From Thauera sp. 28 (GTDB lineage: Bacteria > Pseudomonadota > Gammaproteobacteria > Burkholderiales > Rhodocyclaceae), in NCBI RefSeq assembly GCF_000310145.2, contig NZ_AMXA01000013.1, positions 1 to 64,000 on the forward strand: DNA of 64,000 nucleotides, in the 5' to 3' direction. The notes under the pieces were generated by a model. The model was given only the letters and a program-made list of their open reading frames with translations, made no database searches and had not been told where the DNA came from. Within the stretch, counting starts at the first letter, position 1. Each line of letters opens with the position of its first letter. A program made the position numbers and the translations under genes. Shown here one piece after another: positions 37,350-49,387 of this stretch.

Positions 37350-37551
37350 CGTCTCACGGCGGCCTGCAGGTCAGCGCTACGCTTCGGATCGCACGTGCAC
37401 GCAGTGCGGTGCAAAATGCCGATCGAGAGTGCGTTGCGAAGATCCGCAGGCAAGTGTGCTTCCCGCCTGCATGCATCGTCCGAGGGGGCGGATCTGGGTG
37501 GCGAGTGCGCGGTAACATGGCGGTTCCGCTGCCTTGCCAACCGGAGCCACC

Positions 37552-38046
37552 ATGAAACGCCTGCTCGCCTGGATCTGCGGCCTGTTGTCCGCCATCGGCA
37601 TCACCGCCTGCGACTACATCAACGTCAAGGAGCTCAAGCCCGGCGTGTCGACCGCGGTGGAGGTGCGCGAGCGCTTCGGTCCACCGCACATGGAGTGGCG
37701 CAACGAGGACGGCTCGCTGACCTGGGAATACAGCCGTCAGCCCGAGGGAATCGAGTGTTTCATGATCACCATCGGCCCGGACCAGATCCTGCGCAGCATC
37801 GATCAGGTGCTGAACGAAGGCACCTTTGCCAGGGTCGAACGCGGCATGAACGCGGATCAGGTTCGCCGCCTGCTCGGCAAGGCGGCCTCCAGTCAGTTCT
37901 TCGCGCTCAAGCAGGAGACGGTGTGGGAATGGAAGATTGACCATGGCGAGGCCAGCGGCGGCGATGCGGTCTTCTTCACCGTCTCCTTCAACACCGACGG
38001 ACGGGTGACGGGAACGGGGCGATACACGCGCTACCGCGGCCGCTGA
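37552..38046 (+). CDS. BamE/SmpA-like outer-membrane lipoprotein 1
   Basis: A 164-residue lipoprotein. The lipobox is ITAC after a 25-residue hydrophobic signal, so Cys26 would be lipidated. The mature part carries two short repeats of the BamE-type pattern: KPGVSTAVEVRERFGPP and ERGMNADQVRRLLGKA, each followed by WEYS or WEWK. This KxGxxxxxVxxxxGxP pattern marks the SmpA/OmlA fold. E. coli BamE has a single copy and is shorter, so this is a paralogue rather than BamE itself. GGAG precedes the ATG. It is followed 18 bases later by a related gene. Confidence 0.85.
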   Translation: MKRLLAWICGLLSAIGITACDYINVKELKPGVSTAVEVRERFGPPHMEWRNEDGSLTWEYSRQPEGIECFMITIGPDQILRSIDQVLNEGTFARVERGMNADQVRRLLGKAASSQFFALKQETVWEWKIDHGEASGGDAVFFTVSFNTDGRVTGTGRYTRYRGR

Positions 38047-38064
38047 CGAAGCAGGGAGGCAAAG

Positions 38065-38721
38065 ATGGCAAACAGCAATGGCGGGGCAACCGGCATCGGT
38101 GGTAGTCCCATCTCGGCGTGGCCCTGGCCGGTGGCGCGCGCCCTGGCCTGGGCGATACTGGCCGTGCTTGTGATGCAGCTGGCCGGTTGCGCCGCATTCG
38201 CACCACCGCGCCCATACACGACCGAGGCCGAAGCGCTGGCCGAGCGTGGGGAGCCGACGCGGCGCTGGTCCAACGAGGACGGCACAACCACACTGGAGTA
38301 TGCGACTCAGCCCAATGGCTGGTCCTGCCTGATGGTCGAGGTGGACGCGGGCGGTGTCGTGCTGCGTCAGTGGGATGCGCTCGCGCCCGAGAACCTGGCA
38401 CGCGTCGAGCGCGGCATGGACAAGGAGCAGGTCTCGCGCCTGCTCGGCACGCATCGTTCCGAGCAGCGTTTCCGCAACTCCGGCGAAGAGGTGTGGGACT
38501 GGAACGTCCGCAATGACGGTCCGGGCATTGCGACCCTGTTCAACGTGCACTTCATCGACGACAAGGTCGTGCGCACCAGCCAGACCTATGTGTACCCGCG
38601 CGACGGTGTGCTCTTCGGCGGCTGGGCAGGCTACTACGGCCACCCCTGGGGGTGGGGCATGGGCTGGGGGTATCCGCGCCCGTTCTACCGCCATCCATTT
38701 GCGCATCCCTGGTACTGGTAG
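38065..38721 (+). CDS. BamE/SmpA-like outer-membrane lipoprotein 2
   Basis: A 218-residue paralogue of the preceding gene. A long N-terminus (about 40 residues) leads to the lipobox LAGC. The two repeat units read EALAERGEPTRRWSNEDG and ERGMDKEQVSRLLGTHR, with WDWN following. The C-terminal 40 residues are rich in Gly, Tyr, Trp, His and Pro (GHPWGWGMGWGYPRPFYR), unlike its neighbour, and would be exposed and flexible. AGGGAGG precedes the ATG. Role unknown; an envelope function is likely. Confidence 0.85.
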   Translation: MANSNGGATGIGGSPISAWPWPVARALAWAILAVLVMQLAGCAAFAPPRPYTTEAEALAERGEPTRRWSNEDGTTTLEYATQPNGWSCLMVEVDAGGVVLRQWDALAPENLARVERGMDKEQVSRLLGTHRSEQRFRNSGEEVWDWNVRNDGPGIATLFNVHFIDDKVVRTSQTYVYPRDGVLFGGWAGYYGHPWGWGMGWGYPRPFYRHPFAHPWYW

Positions 38722-38782
38722 GGGCGGCGGCGTGTGAGCGTGCTGGTTCCTGCCGACTCCCGCGCGAGATCTCCTTCAACAA

Positions 38783-38914
38783 CTCGCGGCTTGCGCCGCT
38801 CCTGCGGCAGAAACCGACGCGCGGGGGCCGTAGGAGCGGCGCCAGCCGCGAGGGTGTGAAGGCGACAGGGTCCCGGGGATTCTCCGAAGAGCTCGCGGCG
38901 GGTGCCGCTCCCAC
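38783..38914. repeat. Palindromic repeat cluster (REP-like), three units
   Basis: Unit A (38783-38807) and unit B (38830-38851, inverted) share the core CTCGCGGCTGGCGCCGCTCC, with one change in A. Unit C (38892-38914) is a third, more diverged copy. The same unit occurs at 45686-45708 and as an inverted pair at 57680-57752. All are intergenic and partly self-complementary, as in REP/BIME elements. The remaining sequence of 38722-39020 shows no gene. Confidence 0.75.
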
Positions 38915-39020
38915 GGTGAGCACCCCGCCGCTTTCGCGCCAGCATGTCGGCAGCGGCGACCACCCGGTCGCGCTTGCCTCCTTGGCAGTGCCGCGGCACT
39001 GCGGCTAGAATCGCAGCCTT

Positions 39021-39122
39021 GCCGAGGAGCGCTGCGACCCACCGAACCTGTGCGGGCCAGGCTCGGCAACCGATCAACGGCGCTCACAAACCTTCAGCCG
39101 GTTTGTGGCGCCGTTCGCTTTT
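39021..39122 (+). promoter_or_regulatory. S-adenosylhomocysteine (SAH) riboswitch
   Basis: The aptamer core is unmistakable: CCGAGGAGCGCTGC (39022-39035), GCCAGGCTCGG (39056-39066) and CGGCGCTC (39078-39085), the conserved elements of the SAH class found before metH and ahcY in betaproteobacteria. Directly after it a long hairpin (39076-39083 with 39108-39115, continued by CACAAACC/GGTTTGTG at 39085-39107) uses the same GGCGC strand, then TTTT. Aptamer and hairpin exclude each other, so SAH binding should turn metH on. Confidence 0.92.
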
Positions 39123-39168
39123 GTGCGTGGCGTTGCCCGGCGACCGTCGAACGACCGAGGACCGACCC

Positions 39169-42918
<3,750 letters not shown>

Positions 42919-42942
42919 TGCGCTGAGAGGCCCGACGCCGTG

Positions 42943-45558
42943 TCAGGCGGCGGGCGGGTGGGGCTCCAGGCGGGTGCCGAAGACTGTGCCGGGTTCGGGG
43001 CGGCCGATCAGGTAGCCCTGGAAGCGGTCGCAGCCTGCGGCCGCCAGCATGTCGAACTGCGCCGGCAGTTCGACCCCCTCGGCGATCACGCGCAACTCCA
43101 TGGTATGGGCGAGGGCGATGATGGTGCGCGCGATCGCCGCGTCGTTGGGGTCCGTCAACACATCGCGGACGAAGGAGCGGTCGATCTTGAGTGCGGTCAG
43201 TGGCAGCCGTTTCAGGTAGCTCAGCGACGAGTAGCCGGTGCCGAAGTCGTCGAGGGCAAAGCCGATGCCGAGCGCCCGCAACTGCTGCATGCGCTCGACC
43301 ACCGTTTCAGTGTCCTCGAGCAGCATGCTCTCGGTGAGCTCGAACTTGATCCAGGCGCCTGGAATGTTGCGGGCGCCGAGTATGTCCGTCACCGTCGCGA
43401 CGAAATCGGCATGGTGAAACTGGCGCGCGCTGACGTTGATGGCGATCTGGAGCGCGTGTTGCGGATAGGTCGCCGACCACGCCAGCAGTTGATCGCAGGC
43501 GGACTCGATCGCCCATGTTCCGAGGGCAATGATCAATCCGCTTTCCTCGGCCACGGGGATGAACTCTGCCGGTGGTACCTGCCCACGCTCGGGGTGACTC
43601 CAGCGCATCAGCGCCTCTGCGCCGACCAGCCTGCCGTCGACATCGACCACGGCCTGGTAGTGGAGATGGATCTGGCCCGCTTCCAGGGCGTGGCGCAGAT
43701 CGGCTTCGAGGCCGGCGCGCGCGCTCAGCTTCACCGCAAGCTCGGGGCCGAAGAAGCTCAGGCAGTTGCGGCCCAGCGCCTTGCTCTGGTACATCGCCAT
43801 GTCCGCATGCTTGAGCGCGGTTTCGGCAGTCCCTGCTTCCTGGCCGAACAGCACGGCGCCGATGCTGGCGGAGATATCGGCGTTGAACTTGTGTACCTGG
43901 TAAGAGTGCTCGATCACCTGCAGGATCTTGCGCCCGATCTCGCCCACCTGCTGCCGGGCTTCGTCGGGGTCTTCGCTCAAGTCCTCCAGGATCACGACGA
44001 ACTCATCGCCGCCCAGGCGGGCGACGGTGTCGCCGCTGCGAACCGCCTGCGAGAGCCGCCGGGCGACCTCGCGCAACAGTTCGTCGCCATGGTCGTGGCC
44101 GAGGGTGTCGTTGAGCACCTTGAAGTTGTCGAGATCGAGCAGCAGCAGCGCGCAGTGGCTGGTGCGGCGCCTGCCGGCCTCGAGGACATGGGCGAGACGG
44201 TCCATCAGCAGCCGCCGGTTGGGTAGCTGGGTGAGGGGGTCGAAGTAGGCGAGGGCGTGGATGCGATGCTCGGCCGTCTGCAACTCCTCCACCTGCAGTT
44301 GCAGCTGACCGGCCTGGGTGGCCAGCGCCGTCTGGTTGCGGCCGAGCAGGGTTCGCATCTCGTCGAGCGTGGTGCTCAGTTGGGCGAGCTCGGCGATTCG
44401 CGTGCGCAGTGGGGGCGGCCGGGAAAAGTCGAGCGCTCCGATGCGCTTGCCCTGCACTGCGAGCATCTCGAGCGGTGCAGCGATCGTGCGTGCCTGCCGC
44501 TGCGCGATGACGGCGGCGACGCCGATCAGAATGCCGAGTGTCGCGGCGATGGTGAGCCCGATGAGCGACCATGCCGGCTCGAACTCGCGGGCGGGGGCGA
44601 GAGTGAGTACCCAAAGGCGCTGCTCGCCCACCTCGTACGGTGTCATTGCCGCAATCCAGTCCTCCCCTTCCGAGTTGAAGCGGCTCGCCGAGAAGCGCGT
44701 ACGGCCAGCCTGGCGCCACAGCGACAGCGCGTCGTTGATGCTGGGCTGGCCTAGCGCACTGGCGGGGAGCATCAGTGTGCCCAGCCAGTCGCTCTCGGCG
44801 ATGTGGTCGGGGCGGCGTGGCAGCGCCAGCACCAGCTCTCCCTCGGTGAGCACGAGCGTGCTGCCGCTTGCACCGATGCGTGCCTCTCGCGTGCGCGTCG
44901 ACAGTTCGGCAAGCAGGATGTCGAGACCGATCGCCCCCTGGCTGCCATCGCTCAAGCTGACGGCCTGGGAAACCGTGATGCCCGGCTGGCCGGTGGTGTA
45001 GAAGGTGTATGGAGGCGTCCAGTAGCGCACGGTGCCTGGGCGGACGGCGCCCTCGTACCAAGGCCGCGAGCGGGCGTCGTAGTCGAGCGTCTGCCAGTGC
45101 TCGCTACGATTGCCGGCAACGTCCTCCTCGACGATGAGGTGTTCGCTGCCCGTGCCTGGAAGGTCGGTGCTGCGACTGCGCCACCGTCCGTCAGGCAGGC
45201 GCAGCAGCATCCAGCCGCGGCCCTCCTCGTTGCCGATCACGATCGAGCTGATGTTGCGGACATGGCTCAGCAGAGGCTTGAAGTAGCGTTCGGCGGCCTG
45301 CGTGTCATCGAAGGGTGCTTTCTGTCCTGCAAGCCACTCGGCTGCCGAGGGCAGGATCTGGCTGGGCAGTTCGACCGTCTCGCGCAGCGTGTTTTCGACC
45401 AGGTCGGCGACGCGGGTGAACTCGCTGGCAGTCAGGCGTTCGTGCAGTGGCAGCACGATGAGCCCGACCACGGCAGCCATGACCGCCAGCAGGCCGCCCG
45501 TGACGAGCAGCAGCAGGCGTTTGAAGATGACGTCGCGGAGCGTGGCGGGGCGGGACAT
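42943..45558 (-). CDS. Membrane sensor with Cache-like domain and GGDEF-EAL
   Basis: An 871-residue inner-membrane protein. A helix at about 11-35, a periplasmic Cache-like sensor (about 40-320, with SRPWYEGAV) and a second helix at about 330-352 precede the cytoplasmic part. The diguanylate cyclase motif GGDEF is intact at 516-520. The phosphodiesterase motif is EAL at 648-650, with supporting NVSARQF, ELTES, DDFGTGYSSL and EGVE motifs. Both domains look catalytically competent, so the protein could make or break c-di-GMP according to a small periplasmic ligand. It converges with metH 24 bases away. Confidence 0.92.
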   Translation of the reverse strand: MSRPATLRDVIFKRLLLLVTGGLLAVMAAVVGLIVLPLHERLTASEFTRVADLVENTLRETVELPSQILPSAAEWLAGQKAPFDDTQAAERYFKPLLSHVRNISSIVIGNEEGRGWMLLRLPDGRWRSRSTDLPGTGSEHLIVEEDVAGNRSEHWQTLDYDARSRPWYEGAVRPGTVRYWTPPYTFYTTGQPGITVSQAVSLSDGSQGAIGLDILLAELSTRTREARIGASGSTLVLTEGELVLALPRRPDHIAESDWLGTLMLPASALGQPSINDALSLWRQAGRTRFSASRFNSEGEDWIAAMTPYEVGEQRLWVLTLAPAREFEPAWSLIGLTIAATLGILIGVAAVIAQRQARTIAAPLEMLAVQGKRIGALDFSRPPPLRTRIAELAQLSTTLDEMRTLLGRNQTALATQAGQLQLQVEELQTAEHRIHALAYFDPLTQLPNRRLLMDRLAHVLEAGRRRTSHCALLLLDLDNFKVLNDTLGHDHGDELLREVARRLSQAVRSGDTVARLGGDEFVVILEDLSEDPDEARQQVGEIGRKILQVIEHSYQVHKFNADISASIGAVLFGQEAGTAETALKHADMAMYQSKALGRNCLSFFGPELAVKLSARAGLEADLRHALEAGQIHLHYQAVVDVDGRLVGAEALMRWSHPERGQVPPAEFIPVAEESGLIIALGTWAIESACDQLLAWSATYPQHALQIAINVSARQFHHADFVATVTDILGARNIPGAWIKFELTESMLLEDTETVVERMQQLRALGIGFALDDFGTGYSSLSYLKRLPLTALKIDRSFVRDVLTDPNDAAIARTIIALAHTMELRVIAEGVELPAQFDMLAAAGCDRFQGYLIGRPEPGTVFGTRLEPHPPAA

Positions 45559-45685
45559 GCGGATTGCCGGATGAATATGCGGATTCAGTGTTTCTTGTCC
45601 CCATTATGGGCGCTGTCGCGCGGAACGTCATGCTGCTTGCGTGCCCGGCAGTGCATCTGGGGCAAACGAACCGATCGACCCGTGG

Positions 45686-45708
45686 CGCGTGGCTGGCGCC
45701 GCTCCTGC
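45686..45708 (+). repeat. Single REP-like repeat unit
   Basis: CGCGTGGCTGGCGCCGCTCC followed by TGC is one copy of the repeat seen at 38783-38914 and 57680-57752. It lies in the divergent gap between the sensor GGDEF-EAL gene and the thioredoxin gene. A degenerate inverted partner may lie at about 45727-45745. Confidence 0.65.
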
Positions 45709-45790
45709 GAAGACCCATCGCGGTGGGTGAGCGAGGGAGCGGACGGGCTCGCGTGTATCATGCGGGTTTGACTTTCCTGGAATGGCTGTC

Positions 45791-46168
45791 ATGTCCACGC
45801 TCGAGATCACCGCCGACAACTTCAACGACACGGTCGAACAGAACGCAATCGTGTTCCTCGACTTCTGGGCCGCTTGGTGCGGCCCCTGCCGCAACTTTGC
45901 ACCCGTGTATGAGGCTGCGGCCGAGGCCAATCAGGATATCGTCTTTGGCAAGATCGACACCGAGGCGCAGCAGGATCTTGCCGCCGCATTCCAGATCCGC
46001 TCCATCCCCACCATCGCCGTGATCCGCGAGGGTGTCATGGTGTTCCGCGAGTCCGGTGCCCTGCCGGCGAGCGCGCTCGAACAGGTCATCCAGGGCGTGC
46101 GCGGCCTCGACATGGAGCAGGTGCGCGCCGAGATCGCAGCCCAGCAGGCAGGCCAGGCTCAGGGCTGA
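45791..46168 (+). CDS. Thioredoxin-like protein
   Basis: A 125-residue cytoplasmic thioredoxin-fold protein with the redox pair in WCGPC at 29-33 (Cys30, Cys33) and the cis-proline segment SIPTIAV. It is longer than housekeeping TrxA by a C-terminal 17-residue helix rich in Gln and Ala. ATG 45791 was chosen because TGGA lies 9 bases before it; ATG 45782 is too close. It probably reduces disulfides, with an unknown partner. Its end overlaps the convergent LysR gene by 10 bases. Confidence 0.88.
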   Translation: MSTLEITADNFNDTVEQNAIVFLDFWAAWCGPCRNFAPVYEAAAEANQDIVFGKIDTEAQQDLAAAFQIRSIPTIAVIREGVMVFRESGALPASALEQVIQGVRGLDMEQVRAEIAAQQAGQAQG

Positions 46169-47091
46169 CCTGCACCGCCGGCCGCATCGTCGTCGGGCGA
46201 TGCGTTGTCGAGGATGGCTTTCATGGCCCGGTGCGACAGCCTGCGTTCGGTGGTGATCGCGTACACCCGCGTGCGTACCTCCGCCATCTCACCGAGGCGC
46301 ATCACACCATACTGTGCGCGCACGTAGGGTTCGATCATGGTCGGTGCTGCGAACAGTCCGGCGCCACCCTGGCCGAAGGCTTTCAGCAGTGCGCTGTCGT
46401 CGAACTCGGCGATCACGTCGGGCTGCAACTGGCGCTCCTCGAACCAGCGCAGCATGGCTGCGCGGTGGGCGACGTCCTGCCCCGGTAGCAGGAAGGGGGC
46501 GCCGTCCAGCATCGCGGGGAAGGTCCCCTGCAGGGTGGGCACCAACTTTGGCGCCGCGAATACCGTGAGCCCGCTTTCGGCGAGCAGGGTGCTGTGGCCG
46601 CGCACGCCGACCTCGGCAGGCATCGCGCGATCGGCGATGATCAGGTCGAGCCGGCGCAGCGCGAGCTCGCCCAGCAGCTCGGTCAGTGGCGCCTCGCGGC
46701 ACACCAACCGCCCCGGCCGGTCGACGCGCAGCGCCGGCTCGATCAGGCGGTGGGCCACCGACTTGGGCATGCTGTCCGGGATGCCGATCCGGAACGGCAA
46801 GTCGCGGCGCAGCCCGTCGTCGCGCACGATCTCCACCACCTGCTCGCCCAGCGCGAAGATTTCTTCGGCGTGGCCGAGGATGCGCTCGCCCGCTTCGGTG
46901 AGTTCGAGCCGGCGACCGGCACGCCGGAACAGGGTCACGCCGAGCGTAGCCTCGAAGGTCGCGAGTTGGGCGCTGATCGAATGCGGTGCCAGGTTCAGCA
47001 TCCGCGCCGCACCTGCGATCGAGCCCACACGGGCCACCATCCAGAAGTAGCGCAGGTGCTTGAAGTTGAGATCGATATTTGCGTTCGCCAT
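46159..47091 (-). CDS. LysR-family regulator, NhaR-like
   Basis: A 310-residue LysR protein. The winged helix-turn-helix occupies about 8-67 (LNFKHLRYFWMVARVGSIAGAARMLNLAP). The YFWMV opening is typical of the NhaR branch, which responds to sodium or envelope stress in E. coli. The ligand domain is at about 95-295. It diverges from the TerB-like/PsiE-like genes, with an inverted repeat in the gap that would be its operator. The regulated genes here are inferred from position only. Confidence 0.88.
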   Translation of the reverse strand: MANANIDLNFKHLRYFWMVARVGSIAGAARMLNLAPHSISAQLATFEATLGVTLFRRAGRRLELTEAGERILGHAEEIFALGEQVVEIVRDDGLRRDLPFRIGIPDSMPKSVAHRLIEPALRVDRPGRLVCREAPLTELLGELALRRLDLIIADRAMPAEVGVRGHSTLLAESGLTVFAAPKLVPTLQGTFPAMLDGAPFLLPGQDVAHRAAMLRWFEERQLQPDVIAEFDDSALLKAFGQGGAGLFAAPTMIEPYVRAQYGVMRLGEMAEVRTRVYAITTERRLSHRAMKAILDNASPDDDAAGGAGQP

Positions 47092-47103
47092 GAGGTTCCA
47101 TCC

Positions 47104-47141
47104 AAAAAATCGATTTCTGGCCTAATGGTAATCGACTTTTT
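47104..47141. promoter_or_regulatory. Inverted repeat between LysR and TerB-like genes
   Basis: Arms of 14 bp (47104-47117 AAAAAATCGATTTC and 47128-47141 GTAATCGACTTTTT) are inverted and match at 12 of 14 positions, with a 10-bp spacer. The placement, just outside the regulator's own start and before the divergent gene, suits a LysR operator. Confidence 0.55.
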
Positions 47142-47248
47142 ATGAGAACTGTTCTCCGTTAAGGTCTGACTCACCTGCAACACGCAGTGCATTCCGACCG
47201 GGAATGTCAGGCGGTTGCAGTGCTTCCGACACCACAGGAGACATCGCC

Positions 47249-47656
47249 ATGCGCCACTACGAAGCCGACAGCACGCCCGCCGCCGCCCGCATCCTCGCCC
47301 TGACCGTACTGGCCGACGGCGGCCTGGATCGTGATGAGATCGATGCCGCAATGCGGACGGATCTCGCCCGCCGCCTGGGGATCGGTCAGCTCGAATTCGA
47401 ACGCATCCTGCGCGAGTATTGCGACGACCTCATGCTGGGTGCGCACTACATGGATGGCATGCGGCTCAGGCTGGCCGACGAGGTTCTCGATCTGGTTCTG
47501 GAAGACATCTCCGAACCCGCCCTGCAGCAAGCCTTGCTGCGCGCGATGCAGGACATCGTCAGCGCCGATGGCGTCGAGACGCTCGCCGAGATCGAGGTTC
47601 TCGGGCGCGCACTGGAGAAGTGGGGAATGAAGACATCCCCTGGAAAACTCAACTGA
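47249..47656 (+). CDS. TerB-like small acidic helical protein
   Basis: A 135-residue, entirely helical, acidic protein. Two segments, ADGGLDRDEIDAAM near residue 22 and SADGVETLAEIEVLGRALEKWGM near 105, repeat the ADGxxxxxE pattern of the TerB/DUF533-like fold, whose acidic face binds metal ions. No tellurite operon is nearby, so a stress or metal role is only an inference. The ATG at 47249 has AGGAG 9 bases upstream. It lies 72 bp before the PsiE-like gene. Confidence 0.7.
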   Translation: MRHYEADSTPAAARILALTVLADGGLDRDEIDAAMRTDLARRLGIGQLEFERILREYCDDLMLGAHYMDGMRLRLADEVLDLVLEDISEPALQQALLRAMQDIVSADGVETLAEIEVLGRALEKWGMKTSPGKLN

Positions 47657-47667
47657 GCGCCGCACGT

Positions 47668-47699
47668 CCGGCCTGCAGGTCCAACAGGGGGCAGGCCGG
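47668..47699 (+). other. Hairpin between TerB-like and PsiE-like genes
   Basis: CCGGCCTGC/GCAGGCCGG makes a perfect 9-bp stem with a 14-base loop. There is no T run. It may stabilise or process the shared transcript. Confidence 0.35.
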
Positions 47700-47728
47700 G
47701 CGCGGGCGGCAGGCATGGAGAGATCATC

Positions 47729-48202
47729 ATGTCAGACAACAGGAACATGCGCGCCTCCGAGCACGACAACCACCTCGGCGAGCGTGTCGACGACCCCCTG
47801 ATCGACCGCCTGCATTGGGTCATCCGCCAGGCGATCCGCGTGCTCGCGGTGCTGATGGTCGCAGTGATCCTGTGGACGGTAGCCGACGTCGTGCTCGTGC
47901 TCTACGAGAAGCTGTCCTCGCCGCCATTCCTGCTGCTCGATCTAAACGACATCTTCGTCGTCTTTGCGGCCTTTCTCGCCGTCCTGATCGCGATCGAGAT
48001 CTTCGTCAACATCACGCTCTACCTGCGCGACGATGTCATCCACGTCAAGCTGGTGATCGCGACCGCGCTGATGGCGATCGCGCGCAAGGTGATCGTGCTC
48101 GACCTCAGTACGCTCGAGCCGATGTACCTGTTCGCCATCGGCGTCATCGTGCTGGCGCTGGGCGTGACCTACTGGATGGTGTCGCTGCGGCCCGACAAGT
48201 AA
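47729..48202 (+). CDS. PsiE-family membrane protein
   Basis: A 157-residue inner-membrane protein with four hydrophobic segments at about 37-60, 68-92, 103-117 and 130-150. The pattern EIFVNITLYLRDDVIHVKLVIATALMAIARKVIVLD is the signature of the phosphate-starvation-inducible PsiE family, whose biochemical function is unknown. It probably shares a transcript with the TerB-like gene. No Pho box was recognised. Confidence 0.85.
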   Translation: MSDNRNMRASEHDNHLGERVDDPLIDRLHWVIRQAIRVLAVLMVAVILWTVADVVLVLYEKLSSPPFLLLDLNDIFVVFAAFLAVLIAIEIFVNITLYLRDDVIHVKLVIATALMAIARKVIVLDLSTLEPMYLFAIGVIVLALGVTYWMVSLRPDK

Positions 48203-48221
48203 GCGGTCGGGGCGCGTACGC

Positions 48222-49166
48222 TCACTCGAACAGGGCCCCTACGCTCTGGCCGCTGTGGATGCGCTCGATGGCGGCAGCAAAGAGCGGTGCAACATTGAGC
48301 ACGGTGAGCTTGTCGAGGCGTTTTTCCGCCGGCAGGTTGACGGTGTTGGTGACGACGATGCTGTCGAGCGCGGCGTTGCGCAAGCGTTCGATGGCTGGGC
48401 CACACAGCACGCCGTGGGTGGCTGCCGCATGCACGCTCTTCGCGCCTGCCGCCTTGAGCGTGTCGACCGAGGACACCAGTGTGCCGCCGGTGGCGATCTC
48501 GTCCTCGAAGATCACCACGTCGCGGCCGGCGACCTCGCCCACCACATAGCCCTGCTTGACCGTGGTGTCCGATACCCGACGCTTGTCGATGATCGCCATC
48601 GGGATGCCCAGCTTCTCCGAAAAACGCCCGGCCCGCTTGGCGCCGCCCGCGTCGGTGGCGACCGCGACCATGTTGGACAGGTCATAGCGGTTGCGGAAGT
48701 GCTCGACGATGAGCGTCACCGCGGTCAGGTGGTCAACCGGCACGCTGAAAAAGCCGTGCACCTGGTCGGCATGCAGGTCCATGGTGAGCACGCGATCGGC
48801 GCCGGCCGTGTGTAGCAGGTCGGCAATGAGACGGCCGGTGATCGAGATGCGTGGCGCGTCCTTCTTGTCCGAGCGTGCGTACGAGTAGTAGGGGATCACG
48901 GCGGTGATGCGCTGGGCCGAGGCGCTGCGCAGCGCGTCGAGTGTGATCAGCAACTCCATGATGTGTTCGCTCACCGGTTCGGTGAAGGACTGGAACACGA
49001 ACACGTCGCGCTCGCGCACGTTGTCCTGGATCTGCACCCGCAGGTTGTCGTTGGAGAAGCGCGAGATGTCCAGTTGCCCGAGCCGCATGCCCAGGCGCTG
49101 GCTGATGTCGCAGGCGAGGTCGCGGCTGGCGCTGCAGGCAAAAATCTGGAGTCCGTGCTTGATCAT
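48222..49166 (-). CDS. Ribose-phosphate pyrophosphokinase paralogue
   Basis: A 314-residue PRPP synthetase homologue: ribose-5-phosphate + ATP gives PRPP. The metal/ATP motif DLHADQVHGFF is at 130-140 and the RR pair of the flexible loop is in DKRRVSD. The PRPP-binding loop reads EDEIATGGT (221-229) instead of the usual DDMVDTAGT. Together with the ARSDKKDAPRISI segment this marks a divergent class rather than the housekeeping Prs, which should lie elsewhere near ispE. It converges with the PsiE-like gene and diverges from the SulP gene. Confidence 0.88.
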   Translation of the reverse strand: MIKHGLQIFACSASRDLACDISQRLGMRLGQLDISRFSNDNLRVQIQDNVRERDVFVFQSFTEPVSEHIMELLITLDALRSASAQRITAVIPYYSYARSDKKDAPRISITGRLIADLLHTAGADRVLTMDLHADQVHGFFSVPVDHLTAVTLIVEHFRNRYDLSNMVAVATDAGGAKRAGRFSEKLGIPMAIIDKRRVSDTTVKQGYVVGEVAGRDVVIFEDEIATGGTLVSSVDTLKAAGAKSVHAAATHGVLCGPAIERLRNAALDSIVVTNTVNLPAEKRLDKLTVLNVAPLFAAAIERIHSGQSVGALFE

Positions 49167-49301
49167 CGTGGCGATTCTCCGGTCGCGTCGGTCCGGGCGT
49201 GGCCGCGCGTCCTGGTGTAGTGGGCGGGGTGGCGTTCGCGTTGGGGCGGTGTCCTCCGCAATGCTACGACAAGACGCCCCTGCAGGCTTGCATCGGCGCT
49301 T

Positions 49302-49325
49302 CTTTTGCCACATCGTGGCGAAAAG
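49302..49325. promoter_or_regulatory. Palindrome upstream of the SulP gene
   Basis: CTTTTG-CCAC-ATC-GTGG-CGAAAAG is an interrupted palindrome in the 221-bp divergent gap between the PRPP synthetase paralogue and the SulP gene. It could be an operator or an RNA hairpin about 60 bp before the SulP start. Confidence 0.35.
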
Positions 49326-49387
49326 AACGAGGCGGGGGGAGACAGCAACCGAGCAATCGGCCGCACCCGCCAGGCTGTCGATCGGGC

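Noticed and set aside
37397-37414. TGCAC...GTGCA palindrome as a second NtrC site upstream of aap
   Set aside because: The spacing between half-sites is one base longer than the NtrC consensus, so it is not counted as a site.
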